Assembly (NCBI GenBank): GCA_029260675.1
Contig: JAJDCV010000280.1
Location: 1-28,150, forward strand
Direction: 5' to 3'
DNA: 28,150 nt
DNA from: Phycisphaeraceae bacterium
GTDB taxonomy: Bacteria > Planctomycetota > Phycisphaerae > Phycisphaerales > Phycisphaeraceae
Both the position numbers and the translations under genes were made by a program. Shown here in pieces: positions 17,601-24,755 of this stretch; within the stretch, counting starts at the first letter, position 1, and each line of letters starts with the position of its first letter. The notes under the pieces were generated by a model. It searched no databases. It was not told the DNA's origin and saw only the letters and a program-made list of their open reading frames with translations.

Positions 17601-18424
17601 CGCACGACCGCCTGCTCAATGTCCTTAGGCTCTTTGATGAAACCCAAACCACGGATCATGTACTCGACGCGGTTGACCTCGATCGTGCGCGCCCCGACAT
17701 CGACGTTGGAGTTGCGCACCGCCTCGAAGACCTGCCGTAGTGTCACGCTGTTGGCGCGCATGGCGTCGGGGTCTACGTCGATCTGGTATTCACGCACGAA
17801 CCCACCGATGGACGCGACCTCGGAGACGCCCTTGGCCGACATCAGGCCGTAGCGGACGTACCAGTCCTGAACGCTCCGCAGCTCCGCCAGGTCCCATCCC
17901 CCGACGGGTTGGCCTTGCGGGTCACGGCCTTCCAGCGTGTACCAATAGACCTGCCCCAGCGCCGTCGCGTCCGGGCCGAGTCTCGGGCTCACGCCGTCGG
18001 GCAGGGTGTCGCTGGGCAAACTGGCAAGTTTTTCGAGGATCCGGCTTCGCGACCAGTAGAAGTCGATCTTCTCTTCAAAAATCACGTAGATCGACGAGAA
18101 GCCGAAATAGGAGTAACTCCGCACGGTCTTGACGCCCGGGATCCCAAGCAGCGTGACCGTCATCGGGTAGGTGATCTGGTCCTCGACGTCCTGCGGTGAA
18201 CGGCCGGGCCAGGGGGTGAAGACGATCTGCTGGTTTTCTCCGATGTCGGGGATGGCGTCGACCGGGACAGGCGAGCGGGGCAGGTCAGCGAGATCCCAGT
18301 CAAACGGTGCGACCATCACGCCCCACGCGATCACCATCAACGTAAACAACAGCACAACCAGCTTCTGCTCCAGGCAGAAACGGATCACGCGGTCGATCGG
18401 GCCGGTGGGTGGATCAGTGGGCAT
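14651..18424 (-). CDS. CusA/CzcA-type heavy-metal RND efflux pump, enlarged
   Basis: The 1257-residue inner-membrane proton antiporter is the motor of a tripartite efflux system. It has the N-terminal helix (about 22-42), AIPDIGENQQIVFTPWPGRSP typical of the heavy-metal RND family, two large periplasmic porter regions and two membrane bundles. The proton-relay helix carries Asp486 and Glu493 in GTVVDMGIVVTEN, like CusA rather than CzcA. The late GVASDNGVVIATYL corresponds to GVAxExGVVMxxYL. It is about 200 residues longer than E. coli CusA. The excess includes what look like two additional transmembrane helices after the first bundle (about residues 600-665) and a Trp-rich insert before residue 440. 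The start overlaps the CusB-like gene by 11 bases. Substrate is probably Cu(I)/Ag(I) by context, but not proven. Confidence 0.93.
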   Translation of the reverse strand: MPTDPPTGPIDRVIRFCLEQKLVVLLFTLMVIAWGVMVAPFDWDLADLPRSPVPVDAIPDIGENQQIVFTPWPGRSPQDVEDQITYPMTVTLLGIPGVKTVRSYSYFGFSSIYVIFEEKIDFYWSRSRILEKLASLPSDTLPDGVSPRLGPDATALGQVYWYTLEGRDPQGQPVGGWDLAELRSVQDWYVRYGLMSAKGVSEVASIGGFVREYQIDVDPDAMRANSVTLRQVFEAVRNSNVDVGARTIEVNRVEYMIRGLGFIKEPKDIEQAVVRTLDNTPITVGQVANVTLGPAERRGALDKGGAEAVGGVVVARFGENPYAALQNIKTKIDEISPGLPTKAVVDWSATDFVTVRDFAKAQAIDGFVGNSTTLNQEAWLAWLADTPTDQWPTWINTSKVTVVPFYDRSGLILETLKTLNSALVQQVLVTLIVVIVMVMHLRSSLLIGLMLPLAVLMTFIAMRVFGVDANIVALSGIAIAIGTVVDMGIVVTENILRHMQRADPGENRLEVIHRASVEVGSAVLTAVLTTVVGFLPVFTMIGAEGKLFRPLAFTKTFALIASVIIALTLLPAAAHLLLAVRPGVLKTVKRLDPIRWIGPKALAHGRTAINLVLAFLVAILLTYTWEPIGPERGALRNLVFVVLMLGGLLLLFRLFLLVYGPVLKWCLEHKAAFMTAPALIMVLGMCVWLGFGQVFGFVPWTAEVIGIGRERIEQSDLWVDATHAIPGLGKEFMPALDEGSFLLMPTTMPHASIGEALDVMQKIDVAVAAVPEVAQIVGKIGRVDSALDPAPISMLENVIHYKPEYAVDEDGNRVRQWRDHINSPDDIWKEIQSAARLPGTTGAPKLQPIETRLVMLQTGMRAPMGVKIKGPDLETIEAVGFEIERLLKQVPGVDAASVNADRIVGKPYLEIAIDREAIQRYGLRIVDVQHTIQTAIGGMMLTRTVEGRERYPVRIRYMRELRGDIESLERVLVAGPDGTQIPLTQIAEVLYVRGPQVIKSEDTFLIGYVTFGKQRDAAEVGVVEAAQVFLKQKIDQGELVIPAGVSYTFAGNYENQLRASKTLAVVLPVSLFFIFMILYFQFRAVGTTLFVFSGIAVAWAGGFLLIWLYGRPWFLNFDLFGVNLRDLFHIGPINLSVAVWVGFLALFGVASDNGVVIATYLRQSFDQHNPNSVEDIRRLSLEAGIRRARPALMTTATTILALIPVLTATGRGADIMLPMAIPSVGGMLVAVVTMFLVPVMICGAAEISLKTSHTASN

Positions 18425-19997
18425 GCTTTTGTGCGTTTCCTTCGTCGCCGGTGCCGTGTTGGCTATGCCCGGTCGCCGGTGTTCCGCCTTGCGGGTTCAT
18501 CATGCTGGGCCTGGCCCTGATCTGAAGCGCACTATCGATCTTGAAGTTGCCTTGGGTGACGACCCGGTCGCCTTCGTTCAGGCCTTCATGGACGATGAAC
18601 ATGTCGCCGGCTCTTGGCCCCAGGACGATCTCCCGGCCTTCGAACGAGGGCTTGTCAGGCGAGCCCGTGCTGAGGTAGACGATCGCGCGCTTGCCGGTAC
18701 GCAGCACAGCCGTCGCCGGGACCAGCAACGGGTCGGCCTGGTTGTTTGCGGTCGTGTAGCCCAGATCTTCTGCGCGGACCAGCTGCATCCCGCAGACATC
18801 ACACGCGCCCGGCCCGTCCTTGACGATCTCGGGGTGCATCGGCGAGACCCACTTGCCTGCCAGCCCCGGCGCCAACACCTTCCCCCCGGCTGCGACGATG
18901 GCGTGGGCCTGCGCCTTGGCGAACATCCCGGGCTTGAGTTTGCCGTCGGTATTCTGCGCGTTGACCCGGACCCGGACCACACGGCGTTTCTCATCGAGGA
19001 CCGGGTCGATGAACGAGATCAAGCCGGTGAAGGTGTCGCCGGGGTAGGCTTCGGTTGTGAATTGCACTTTCTGCCCGTAACGCAACCAGACCAGGTCTGA
19101 TTCATAGGCTTCCAAGACAACCCAGACGCTGCTGAGGTCCGCGATGGTGTAGACCATGGAACCGGTGTCGAGGTATTGCCCGAGGTTCGCGTGCTTCTCT
19201 ATAACGATCCCCGAAACGGGCGAGTACAGCGTGATGTGATCGCTTGCCGACCGGGATTCTTCGATCGAAGCGATCTGCTCCGGGCGCAGCCCCCACAGAC
19301 GAAGCTTCTCGCGTGCGGCTTCGAGCAGCGCCTTCTGGGTGCCGAATGTCGAGGTGGCGGCGTCTTCTCCAAGTCGGTCCACTGCCTGTAGCGCCTGGAT
19401 CAGTTCCTCTTGTGCCACGAGCAGCTCCGGGCTGTAGATCTCCGCCAGGTGATCGCCTTGCCGGACCGTCGTCCCGGTGTAATCGACGAACAGCCGGTCG
19501 ATCCGGCCGGGGACCCTCGCGGTGATGTAAGACAGCCGTGTCTCGTCGGCCTCGACTTTCCCGACCATGCGGACGCCCACGCTGGCCGGTGCGCGAATGA
19601 CCGGGCTGACTTCCACATCCATCAGTGCCGCCGCGGCGGGGGTCAGGGTCAGGCTGCGCGGCGAGGCCTCGTCGGGTGCGATTTCATTGGTAACCGGGAT
19701 CAGGCTCATGCCGCAGATCGGGCAGCGGTCGTCGGCGTTGGGCATCCGGACCTGCGGGTGCATCGAGCAGGTGTATTCCACCGCCGGTGCGGGCTGCGGG
19801 CTGGGTTGCGAAGCTGGCTGTGTCGCGGGTTGCGTTGCGGATGCGGCGTGACCCGGCCCCGATTGCTCCCGGTCACCGTTCATGGCGTACCCGGTCACGA
19901 ACGCGATCAGGATCGCGAGTATCACAACCACAGCCTTTCCCCGTTGATAGAGCCAGTGCCAGATACGGCGTGCGCGTGCGGTTGAAGTTTCGCTCAT
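18414..19997 (-). CDS. CusB-type periplasmic adaptor (membrane fusion protein) with two heavy-metal-binding motifs
   Basis: The 527-residue protein has an N-terminal membrane anchor (about 21-39), a Gln/Pro/Ala linker and a heavy-metal-binding domain (YTCSMHPQVR...CPICGMSL: Cys77, Met79, His80, Cys92, Cys95, Met97). The adaptor body follows: beta-barrel, lipoyl-like and alpha-hairpin segments. It links the RND pump to the outer-membrane channel and, in CusB, also hands metal over. A second copy of the motif (SPMHPEIVKDGPGACDVCGMQL, about residues 386-411) lies within the C-terminal half. The tail is His-rich. The gene overlaps the channel gene upstream by 4 bases and the pump gene downstream by 11 bases. 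Confidence 0.93.
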   Translation of the reverse strand: MSETSTARARRIWHWLYQRGKAVVVILAILIAFVTGYAMNGDREQSGPGHAASATQPATQPASQPSPQPAPAVEYTCSMHPQVRMPNADDRCPICGMSLIPVTNEIAPDEASPRSLTLTPAAAALMDVEVSPVIRAPASVGVRMVGKVEADETRLSYITARVPGRIDRLFVDYTGTTVRQGDHLAEIYSPELLVAQEELIQALQAVDRLGEDAATSTFGTQKALLEAAREKLRLWGLRPEQIASIEESRSASDHITLYSPVSGIVIEKHANLGQYLDTGSMVYTIADLSSVWVVLEAYESDLVWLRYGQKVQFTTEAYPGDTFTGLISFIDPVLDEKRRVVRVRVNAQNTDGKLKPGMFAKAQAHAIVAAGGKVLAPGLAGKWVSPMHPEIVKDGPGACDVCGMQLVRAEDLGYTTANNQADPLLVPATAVLRTGKRAIVYLSTGSPDKPSFEGREIVLGPRAGDMFIVHEGLNEGDRVVTQGNFKIDSALQIRARPSMMNPQGGTPATGHSQHGTGDEGNAQKHAH

Positions 19998-21412
19998 CGA
20001 TCTACACTCCCTTGAGCCCCGCGAGGCTCCAGTGAACTACCAGCAACGGACAGCTCGCCGCCGACCGCCTCGCGGAGGTCCGCCAGGGCCTGCTCCATCC
20101 GCGCCAGGTTCTGATGCTGCATCAACTCGAACCGAAGCAGTTGTTTCCAGTTGTCGATCAGCGTCAGGAACTCGACCCGGCCAGCGCGGTAGGCGCGGAT
20201 CGAAACATCCACCGCCTGCTTCGCCTCGGGGAGCATCCGCTCTTCGAACAAGGCGATCAGCTGCCGCTGCGATTCGACCCTCGCCAGACTGTCCTGGACG
20301 TTAAAGGCCACGCGGTTCTGGGCCGCACGCAGTTCGTTGAGTGTCTCGCCGATGCCGTGCAGGGCCTCACTCCGCGCCGCGTCTTGTTTGTCTGCCCAGA
20401 TCGGCAGCGTCATGCCCAGGGTCGCCCACCACTGGTCGTCGCCGTTGGCGCCGGCCGCGAGCCCGCTTGAGTCCACGGCCCCGTAACTGAACCCGACCTG
20501 GAAGTCTGGTCGGCTATCCAGCTTCGCCAGTTCCCACCGCTCACGGAACCCCGCCACCCGGGCACGGGCCGCGGTGATTTGTGGGCTGCTCGCTTGGGCT
20601 TGCCGTAGTAACACGTCCAGCTCAAGCGACCGGTCCGTAAACTCGATAGCCGGCGGGGGTGGCAGCGGCGTCCCGGCAGGCAGATCCAGCAACGAATTGA
20701 GCATCGCAACCGCGGTCTGCTGCTGTTGCTTCAGCACGACGATGCGAGATTCCAGGTCCGTCAACTCGACCGACGCCCGCAACACATCCTCCTGCTCAGC
20801 CCGTCCTGCACGCAGCATCGACTCGGCGGTCTCCTTAAAACTGGTGACCAACTGTTCGCTCTGAGTAGCGATCTCGATCCCACGTGCCGCGTAGTAATAG
20901 CGCCAGTAGGCACGCCTGACATCGCCTGCAACACGGAGCTTGACACGCTCAAGACCTGCGGCGGCTTCGGCGACCTGCCGCGTCGCGATCTTCCCCCGCG
21001 CACCGAGCTTCCCGGGGTACGGCAGACGTTGGGAAACACCCGCCACGAAGCCGACCTGCCCCGCGGCCGTCTCCGCCATCTCCCCGCTGGCGTAGGTCAC
21101 CATCGGGTCATCAAGGCTGGTCGCCTGATCGATACGCGCGCGCAGCCGTTCGACCTTCTGCGCCGCGGCTTGTATCTGCGGGTTATGTTTCATGGCCCAG
21201 GCGACGTAGCCCTCAAGGCCGTCGGGCGGCGCCTCGATATCCCGCCTTGGGTACGGCTCGTAATCAGTCGGCGTCGAGTTATCCGCGACCACCGACCGCA
21301 CCCGCTGCGCCAGGTCTTTATCATCGAAACTGTCGAACGGGCTGGACGAGCTGCACCCCGCAAACGCCAGGACACTAAACAGGATCGACCACGTGATAAT
21401 GTTGTGTTTCAT
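19994..21412 (-). CDS. TolC/CusC-family outer-membrane efflux channel, lipoprotein
   Basis: The 472-residue product has a lipoprotein signal peptide with lipobox AFAGC, so Cys20 is the lipidated residue after signal peptidase II cleavage. The mature part shows two long Ala/Gln/Arg-rich helical repeats characteristic of outer-membrane factor (OEP) proteins: AAAQKVERLRARIDQA... in the first half and ITAARARVAGFRERWELAKLD in the second. It would form the trimeric outer-membrane duct of the pump. The start is 12 bases after the upstream YHS-DUF2231 gene stop, and the end overlaps the adaptor gene by 4 bases, a normal CusCBA-like order. Confidence 0.92.
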   Translation of the reverse strand: MKHNIITWSILFSVLAFAGCSSSSPFDSFDDKDLAQRVRSVVADNSTPTDYEPYPRRDIEAPPDGLEGYVAWAMKHNPQIQAAAQKVERLRARIDQATSLDDPMVTYASGEMAETAAGQVGFVAGVSQRLPYPGKLGARGKIATRQVAEAAAGLERVKLRVAGDVRRAYWRYYYAARGIEIATQSEQLVTSFKETAESMLRAGRAEQEDVLRASVELTDLESRIVVLKQQQQTAVAMLNSLLDLPAGTPLPPPPAIEFTDRSLELDVLLRQAQASSPQITAARARVAGFRERWELAKLDSRPDFQVGFSYGAVDSSGLAAGANGDDQWWATLGMTLPIWADKQDAARSEALHGIGETLNELRAAQNRVAFNVQDSLARVESQRQLIALFEERMLPEAKQAVDVSIRAYRAGRVEFLTLIDNWKQLLRFELMQHQNLARMEQALADLREAVGGELSVAGSSLEPRGAQGSVDR

Positions 21413-21424
21413 GGTGCGGGTGCC

Positions 21425-22267
21425 TTACCAGGGCAGGTAGTCCGGGCCGAAGACCATGATGCCACCGAAGTGTCCGGTCGCCCCCACCAGCCCGGCGCCG
21501 ACGAGCAGGCCCAGCGTCGTCAGGTTGCTTAGGGCTTTGGTCGGCCTGTTTGCTTCCACCTCGATCATCACGATCAAGACCACGCCGAAGACCGCGGCAC
21601 TCACACCCAGCCAGCGGTGGTTAAAGATCACGTCGCCAAACGACTCGTCGCCCCCGGGCCAACCGGCATTAAGCCAGCCGAGCGCAGCGGCGATCACAGC
21701 CGACACGCCCCCGAGCCACACACAGAAACGCACCGCCTGGCCCGCCCATGTCGAACCCAAAAGCATCAGGCACCGGGCGAGCGCCGCCGAGATAAGCAGG
21801 GCGATCGGGAAGTGAACAGCCATGGGGTGGAACCTGCCGATTTTCGACCACACATCTTCCTGGGTTGAACCTCGCGCCTGCCCGTGGTCCCCGCTGTGGT
21901 CGTGATCATTTGAGGGCTGTGTGCCAGCCCCCGCCTCACCGGATGCGTGATGATCGACCGGCCCCGAGGTGGTCACGATGGCGGACGCATACCGCTGCGG
22001 AGAAGTCTCAAAATTGCGCCTGCACTTCTGACAGCAGAAGTAGACCGTCTGCCCTTCATACTCAAGTGAGATATCCGGATCGATCTTTTCATCCGGCATC
22101 ACGGGACACATCATCTGCACCTTGCCCGGCGTCTTGTTGGGTGTGGCAGCATTGGCACCGCCCACAACCACCCCGCACGTCACCGCGACGACGGCGAGCA
22201 TCAAGGCGCGTAAGCACAGCCGTAGCGTGACGGGCAAGTTTTTGCCGCTTAGCGTATCAGTGTTCAT
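21425..22267 (-). CDS. YHS-like metal-binding domain fused to DUF2231 membrane domain
   Basis: The 280-residue protein starts with a signal anchor (about 15-39). A YHS-like segment follows: CPVM at Cys54, then VYFCCQKC with Cys78, Cys79 and Cys82. After a His/Asp-rich linker (about 104-130) comes a multi-helix membrane domain beginning RFHPMAVHFPIALLIS, the DUF2231 hallmark, with at least four hydrophobic segments. DUF2231 proteins are of unknown function and often occur with cytochromes or metal handling genes. I start at the ATG at 22267; a further in-frame ATG (22381) would overlap the upstream gene by 125 bases and adds non-conserved residues. With this start the overlap is 11 bases, like other joints in the operon. 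Confidence 0.85.
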   Translation of the reverse strand: MNTDTLSGKNLPVTLRLCLRALMLAVVAVTCGVVVGGANAATPNKTPGKVQMMCPVMPDEKIDPDISLEYEGQTVYFCCQKCRRNFETSPQRYASAIVTTSGPVDHHASGEAGAGTQPSNDHDHSGDHGQARGSTQEDVWSKIGRFHPMAVHFPIALLISAALARCLMLLGSTWAGQAVRFCVWLGGVSAVIAAALGWLNAGWPGGDESFGDVIFNHRWLGVSAAVFGVVLIVMIEVEANRPTKALSNLTTLGLLVGAGLVGATGHFGGIMVFGPDYLPW

Positions 22268-23126
22268 CGTGACCCTGATGGCTGTCGTGTCCCGCCTGGC
22301 CTTCGTGGTGTTCGCCGCTTGAATCTTCAAGGGTTTTGGCTCCCTCGTCGTGGCTTTCAGTGGTGCTATCGTCGTCGTCATTGCTGGCCGCGGCGGCGTC
22401 GAGAATCGACAGGTACTTGCCCGGGGCTGCCGACAAATCCTTCACGCAGCCCTTGCAGCACAGACGCACCAGCCGATGCCCGACCACGTGATCGACGGGT
22501 TGATCAACAGACGCCAGCTTCTCGCCAGAAACGACGCAGTAGTCCACCGGGTAGGACGCCTTCTGTGTATCGATCACAGCCTGATTCAGGTCCTTCAGAT
22601 GTGTTGCCGGGCTTGCCAGGAATTCTTTCGAGCACGGCGGGCAACAGAAACGGACCAGCCGGTTCTCCCAGACGAGATTGATCGCGTCATCGCCCAGCGC
22701 CTCGGATTTATCGATCAGGCAGGTGGTCAGTGGGTAGGTATCCATCTGCTGTTCGATCACGGCCTGATCGATTTTCTTGAAGTGGGCAGCCGGGTCCGCT
22801 CGGACCTTGTCTTCGCAGCCCTTGCAGCAGAGCTGCACCTCCCGCCCATCAACCTGGATCACATACGGCTCACCCATCACATCCAGCTTCTCACCGGAAA
22901 CCACACAGGTCGTCAGCGGGTAGGGGGCGTGTGTGTAGCCATCGATCGCCGCGTCCGCTTGGGCTTCTGGCTGTGTCGCGGGCTGCGTGGCCGGCTGCGT
23001 GGCCGGCTGGGTCTGGGGCTGTGAGGCGGGGGCCTGTTGAGCGTTCTCATCTGCCAAGGCGGAGACACCTGTGGCCAATAAGAGGGCCGCGATGAACAAA
23101 GGGGTCGGACGGATCGTGTTAAACAT
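22257..23126 (-). CDS. Periplasmic protein with three YHS-like Cys repeats and His-rich tail
   Basis: The 289-residue exported protein has a signal peptide (to about residue 25) and a linker of TQPA repeats (39-54). It then has three tandem copies of a motif of about 62 residues, each with Cys-x(24-25)-Cys-Cys-x2-Cys: Cys74/100/101/104, Cys136/161/162/165 and Cys197/223/224/227. Repeats 1 and 3 share CVVSGEKL; repeat 2 has CLIDKSEAL instead. The C-terminus is Asp/His-rich (residues 250-289). The family (YHS/TRASH-like) is known for metal binding, so a periplasmic copper or silver binding role is likely but inferred. The ATG at 23126 is chosen for its AAGGA site and signal peptide. It is the first gene of the efflux operon. 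Confidence 0.85.
   Translation of the reverse strand: MFNTIRPTPLFIAALLLATGVSALADENAQQAPASQPQTQPATQPATQPATQPEAQADAAIDGYTHAPYPLTTCVVSGEKLDVMGEPYVIQVDGREVQLCCKGCEDKVRADPAAHFKKIDQAVIEQQMDTYPLTTCLIDKSEALGDDAINLVWENRLVRFCCPPCSKEFLASPATHLKDLNQAVIDTQKASYPVDYCVVSGEKLASVDQPVDHVVGHRLVRLCCKGCVKDLSAAPGKYLSILDAAAASNDDDDSTTESHDEGAKTLEDSSGEHHEGQAGHDSHQGHDEH
22965..23025 (-). repeat. Short in-frame tandem repeat coding TQPA units
   Basis: Near-identical 12-base units (GGCTGCGTGGCC and variants on the plus strand) sit in tandem within the linker of the triple-YHS gene. They encode repeated Thr-Gln-Pro-Ala. The CusB-like protein has a similar linker at residues 54-70. Such repeats are prone to length change. 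Confidence 0.6.
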
Positions 23127-23152
23127 GGATAAAATTCCTTTCTGTAATTCCC

Positions 23153-23179
23153 AACGGGATAGAAGAGCCCAAAGGTTCA
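23153..23179 (-). promoter_or_regulatory. Candidate ECF-sigma promoter for the metal-efflux operon
   Basis: On the minus strand TGAACC (23179-23174) is followed by exactly 17 bases and then CGTT (23156-23153). This is the layout of ECF promoters (AAC-containing -35, CGT -10). The -10 ends 26 bases before the start of the triple-YHS gene, leaving room for a short leader with the AAGGA site. The divergent sigma gene has the same arrangement. Not tested; recognised by eye. Confidence 0.6.
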
Positions 23180-23276
23180 CCGGGTTGGCGGGATTATGCA
23201 AATCACGGATGATAAGGCGATTGCGTGAGTCGAGTTTCGGCCCGACCCGGACCGTGAGGATGTTTTCCAGGGTTAT

Positions 23277-23303
23277 GGAACCCCTGACCTAACCCGGCAC
23301 GTT
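23277..23303 (+). promoter_or_regulatory. Candidate autoregulatory ECF-sigma promoter
   Basis: GGAACC (23277-23282), 17 bases, then CGTT (23300-23303), 45 bases before the sigma-factor ATG. It shares GAACC-N17-CGTT with the oppositely directed promoter at 23179-23153. ECF factors commonly transcribe their own gene from such sites. Confidence 0.6.
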
Positions 23304-23348
23304 TATAAGGATGAGGCCCTGGATCTGACCCAAGGAAGCGACAAACCG

Positions 23349-23924
23349 ATGGACCGCTTCCGCCGGCTGGCCTGGCCCCAGCTCGCGACACTGCTGCGCG
23401 CCGCCGGCTACCTGACCCGCGACCCCAACGCAGCCGATGACCTGGTGCAGGAAACCATGATCCGTGCAATGAAAAACATGGACTCGTTCCAGGAAGGCAC
23501 CGATATCAAGGCCTGGCTGATGACCATCCTGCGCCGCACCCACATCGACCTGTACCGCGCCAACCGTAAGCACGAGGGCACCGTCTCACTCGACGCCGCC
23601 AGCCTGCTCCAGATCGAACTCAAGCGGGATCAACCCGAAGGCGGTTTCGACGACCAGTGGGATCAGCCCGACGACCTGATGCAACGCTTCGAAGATCATA
23701 CGCTCATCCTCGCACTCAAGACCCTGCCCGAGGAGATGCGCTGGGCGCTGCTGCTTGTGGATGTGGAACAGATGGAGTTAGCCGAGGCCGGTGAGGTGTT
23801 AGGTGTGCCGACCGGGACGATCAAGTCGCGCCTGCACCGGGGACGCGCAATACTCCGTGACCGTCTCCACAGCCACGCCGAGTCGGTCGGCCTGTTCCGC
23901 CGTGCCGGGGAGGATGCACGATGA
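23349..23924 (+). CDS. ECF-family RNA polymerase sigma factor
   Basis: The 191-residue protein has the two-domain ECF layout. Sigma region 2 spans about residues 10-75 (AADDLVQETMIRAMKNMDSF, then DIKAWLMTILRRTHIDLYR). After a variable linker, region 4 spans about 125-180 (LPEEMRWALLLVDVEQMELAEAGEVLGVPTGTIKSRLHRGRAIL split by family spacing), a helix-turn-helix that reads the -35 element. An AAGGAA site lies 11 bases before the ATG. The stop overlaps the start of the next gene (ATGA), which encodes a membrane protein fitting an anti-sigma factor. The gene is divergent from the metal-efflux operon, with matching promoter motifs on both sides. Confidence 0.95.
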   Translation: MDRFRRLAWPQLATLLRAAGYLTRDPNAADDLVQETMIRAMKNMDSFQEGTDIKAWLMTILRRTHIDLYRANRKHEGTVSLDAASLLQIELKRDQPEGGFDDQWDQPDDLMQRFEDHTLILALKTLPEEMRWALLLVDVEQMELAEAGEVLGVPTGTIKSRLHRGRAILRDRLHSHAESVGLFRRAGEDAR

Positions 23925-24607
23925 GCCACGATCAGGAAAATATAAGCCCACTGGACCAGGCGACCCGCAAGCGTCTTGCCAGGCTAAGCACCGTCCCGGT
24001 CGATATCACCCGGCTGGAAAGCCGCCTCTACAAAGCGATCCCCACACCCCAAGATCCCGGCCGAGCCGGCCTACGCCTCCGTGGATGGTGGCGTGTCGCC
24101 AGCGCCGCCGCCGCACTCGTCGCGATCGCCGCCACACTCATGTTCACCCTCGTTGGCGGATCGACACCGGCGGTGGCCTCCCCGATCGAACTGCAACAAC
24201 TGCACCGGGACATCCTCGCCGGCCGGATCGACCTCACTGCGGTCAACACGATCGCACAGGCCAACCAAACCATCCAGGACCAGCAACGCGGGGCACCCAA
24301 ACTCCCCGGGTTCGAGCACAGCGAAGTCCGGTCCTGTTGCCTCACACACATGCAAGGCAGGCTCGTCGCTGTCGCACTGCTGGATTACCAGGGGCACCCG
24401 GTCACGCTGGTCGTCGCGCAAGGCCGAGACTTCGCGCACCCGATGGGTCAGACGATCACGATCGGTTCACGCGAATTCATGGCCCATCAAGTCGACGGCC
24501 TGCAGATGGTCATGGGCCGTGAAGGCGACCTATGGCTCTGCGTCATGGGCGACACCTCCGCCGACGATCTCGCACAAGTCGCCGCCGGGGTCCGGTTGGC
24601 TGACTGA
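23921..24607 (+). CDS. Putative membrane anti-sigma factor with Cys/His/Met-rich sensor domain
   Basis: The 228-residue protein has a cytoplasmic N-terminal part (1-55) that would hold the sigma factor, one transmembrane helix (about 57-79) and an outer domain of about 150 residues. No classical HxxxCxxC zinc anti-sigma motif is present. The outer domain instead has a cluster of possible metal ligands: Cys139-Cys140-x2-His143-Met144, His159, His173, Met175, Met187, His189, Met196, Met198, Cys207 and Met209. It overlaps the sigma gene by 4 bases, so equal synthesis is likely. The anti-sigma role rests on position and topology; the metal-sensor idea rests on residue content and the adjacent efflux operon. 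Confidence 0.75.
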   Translation: MSHDQENISPLDQATRKRLARLSTVPVDITRLESRLYKAIPTPQDPGRAGLRLRGWWRVASAAAALVAIAATLMFTLVGGSTPAVASPIELQQLHRDILAGRIDLTAVNTIAQANQTIQDQQRGAPKLPGFEHSEVRSCCLTHMQGRLVAVALLDYQGHPVTLVVAQGRDFAHPMGQTITIGSREFMAHQVDGLQMVMGREGDLWLCVMGDTSADDLAQVAAGVRLAD

Positions 24608-24649
24608 TACGCATTCTGTTTAGTTCATGGGCGGTTGTTTGACCCTCAG

Positions 24650-24668
24650 CCCCCGGCTTTGCCGGGGG
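24650..24668 (+). terminator. Hairpin after the anti-sigma gene
   Basis: CCCCCGGC-TTT-GCCGGGGG, a perfect 8-bp GC stem, 42 bases after the anti-sigma stop. No T-run follows, so termination may be weak or need other factors. The site is the only strong hairpin downstream of the sigma/anti-sigma pair on this strand. Confidence 0.5.
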
Positions 24669-24755
24669 ATCGGCTCGGTAATCGGGCGTGAGTCTCAATC
24701 GTAACCCGTAGGATGCCCACCGGATCTGATTCAAACTACGGCACGCTCTTGTATG

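Noticed and set aside
16418..17740. 440-codon open frame antisense to the CusA-like gene
   Set aside because: Gln/Asp/Arg/His-rich shadow with no domain; the pump gene covers it fully.
14651..18424. Mapping the CusA three-methionine copper site onto Met855, Met939/940 and Val997
   Set aside because: Spacing does not fit what I remember of the E. coli residues, so I cannot claim presence or loss of the site without an alignment.
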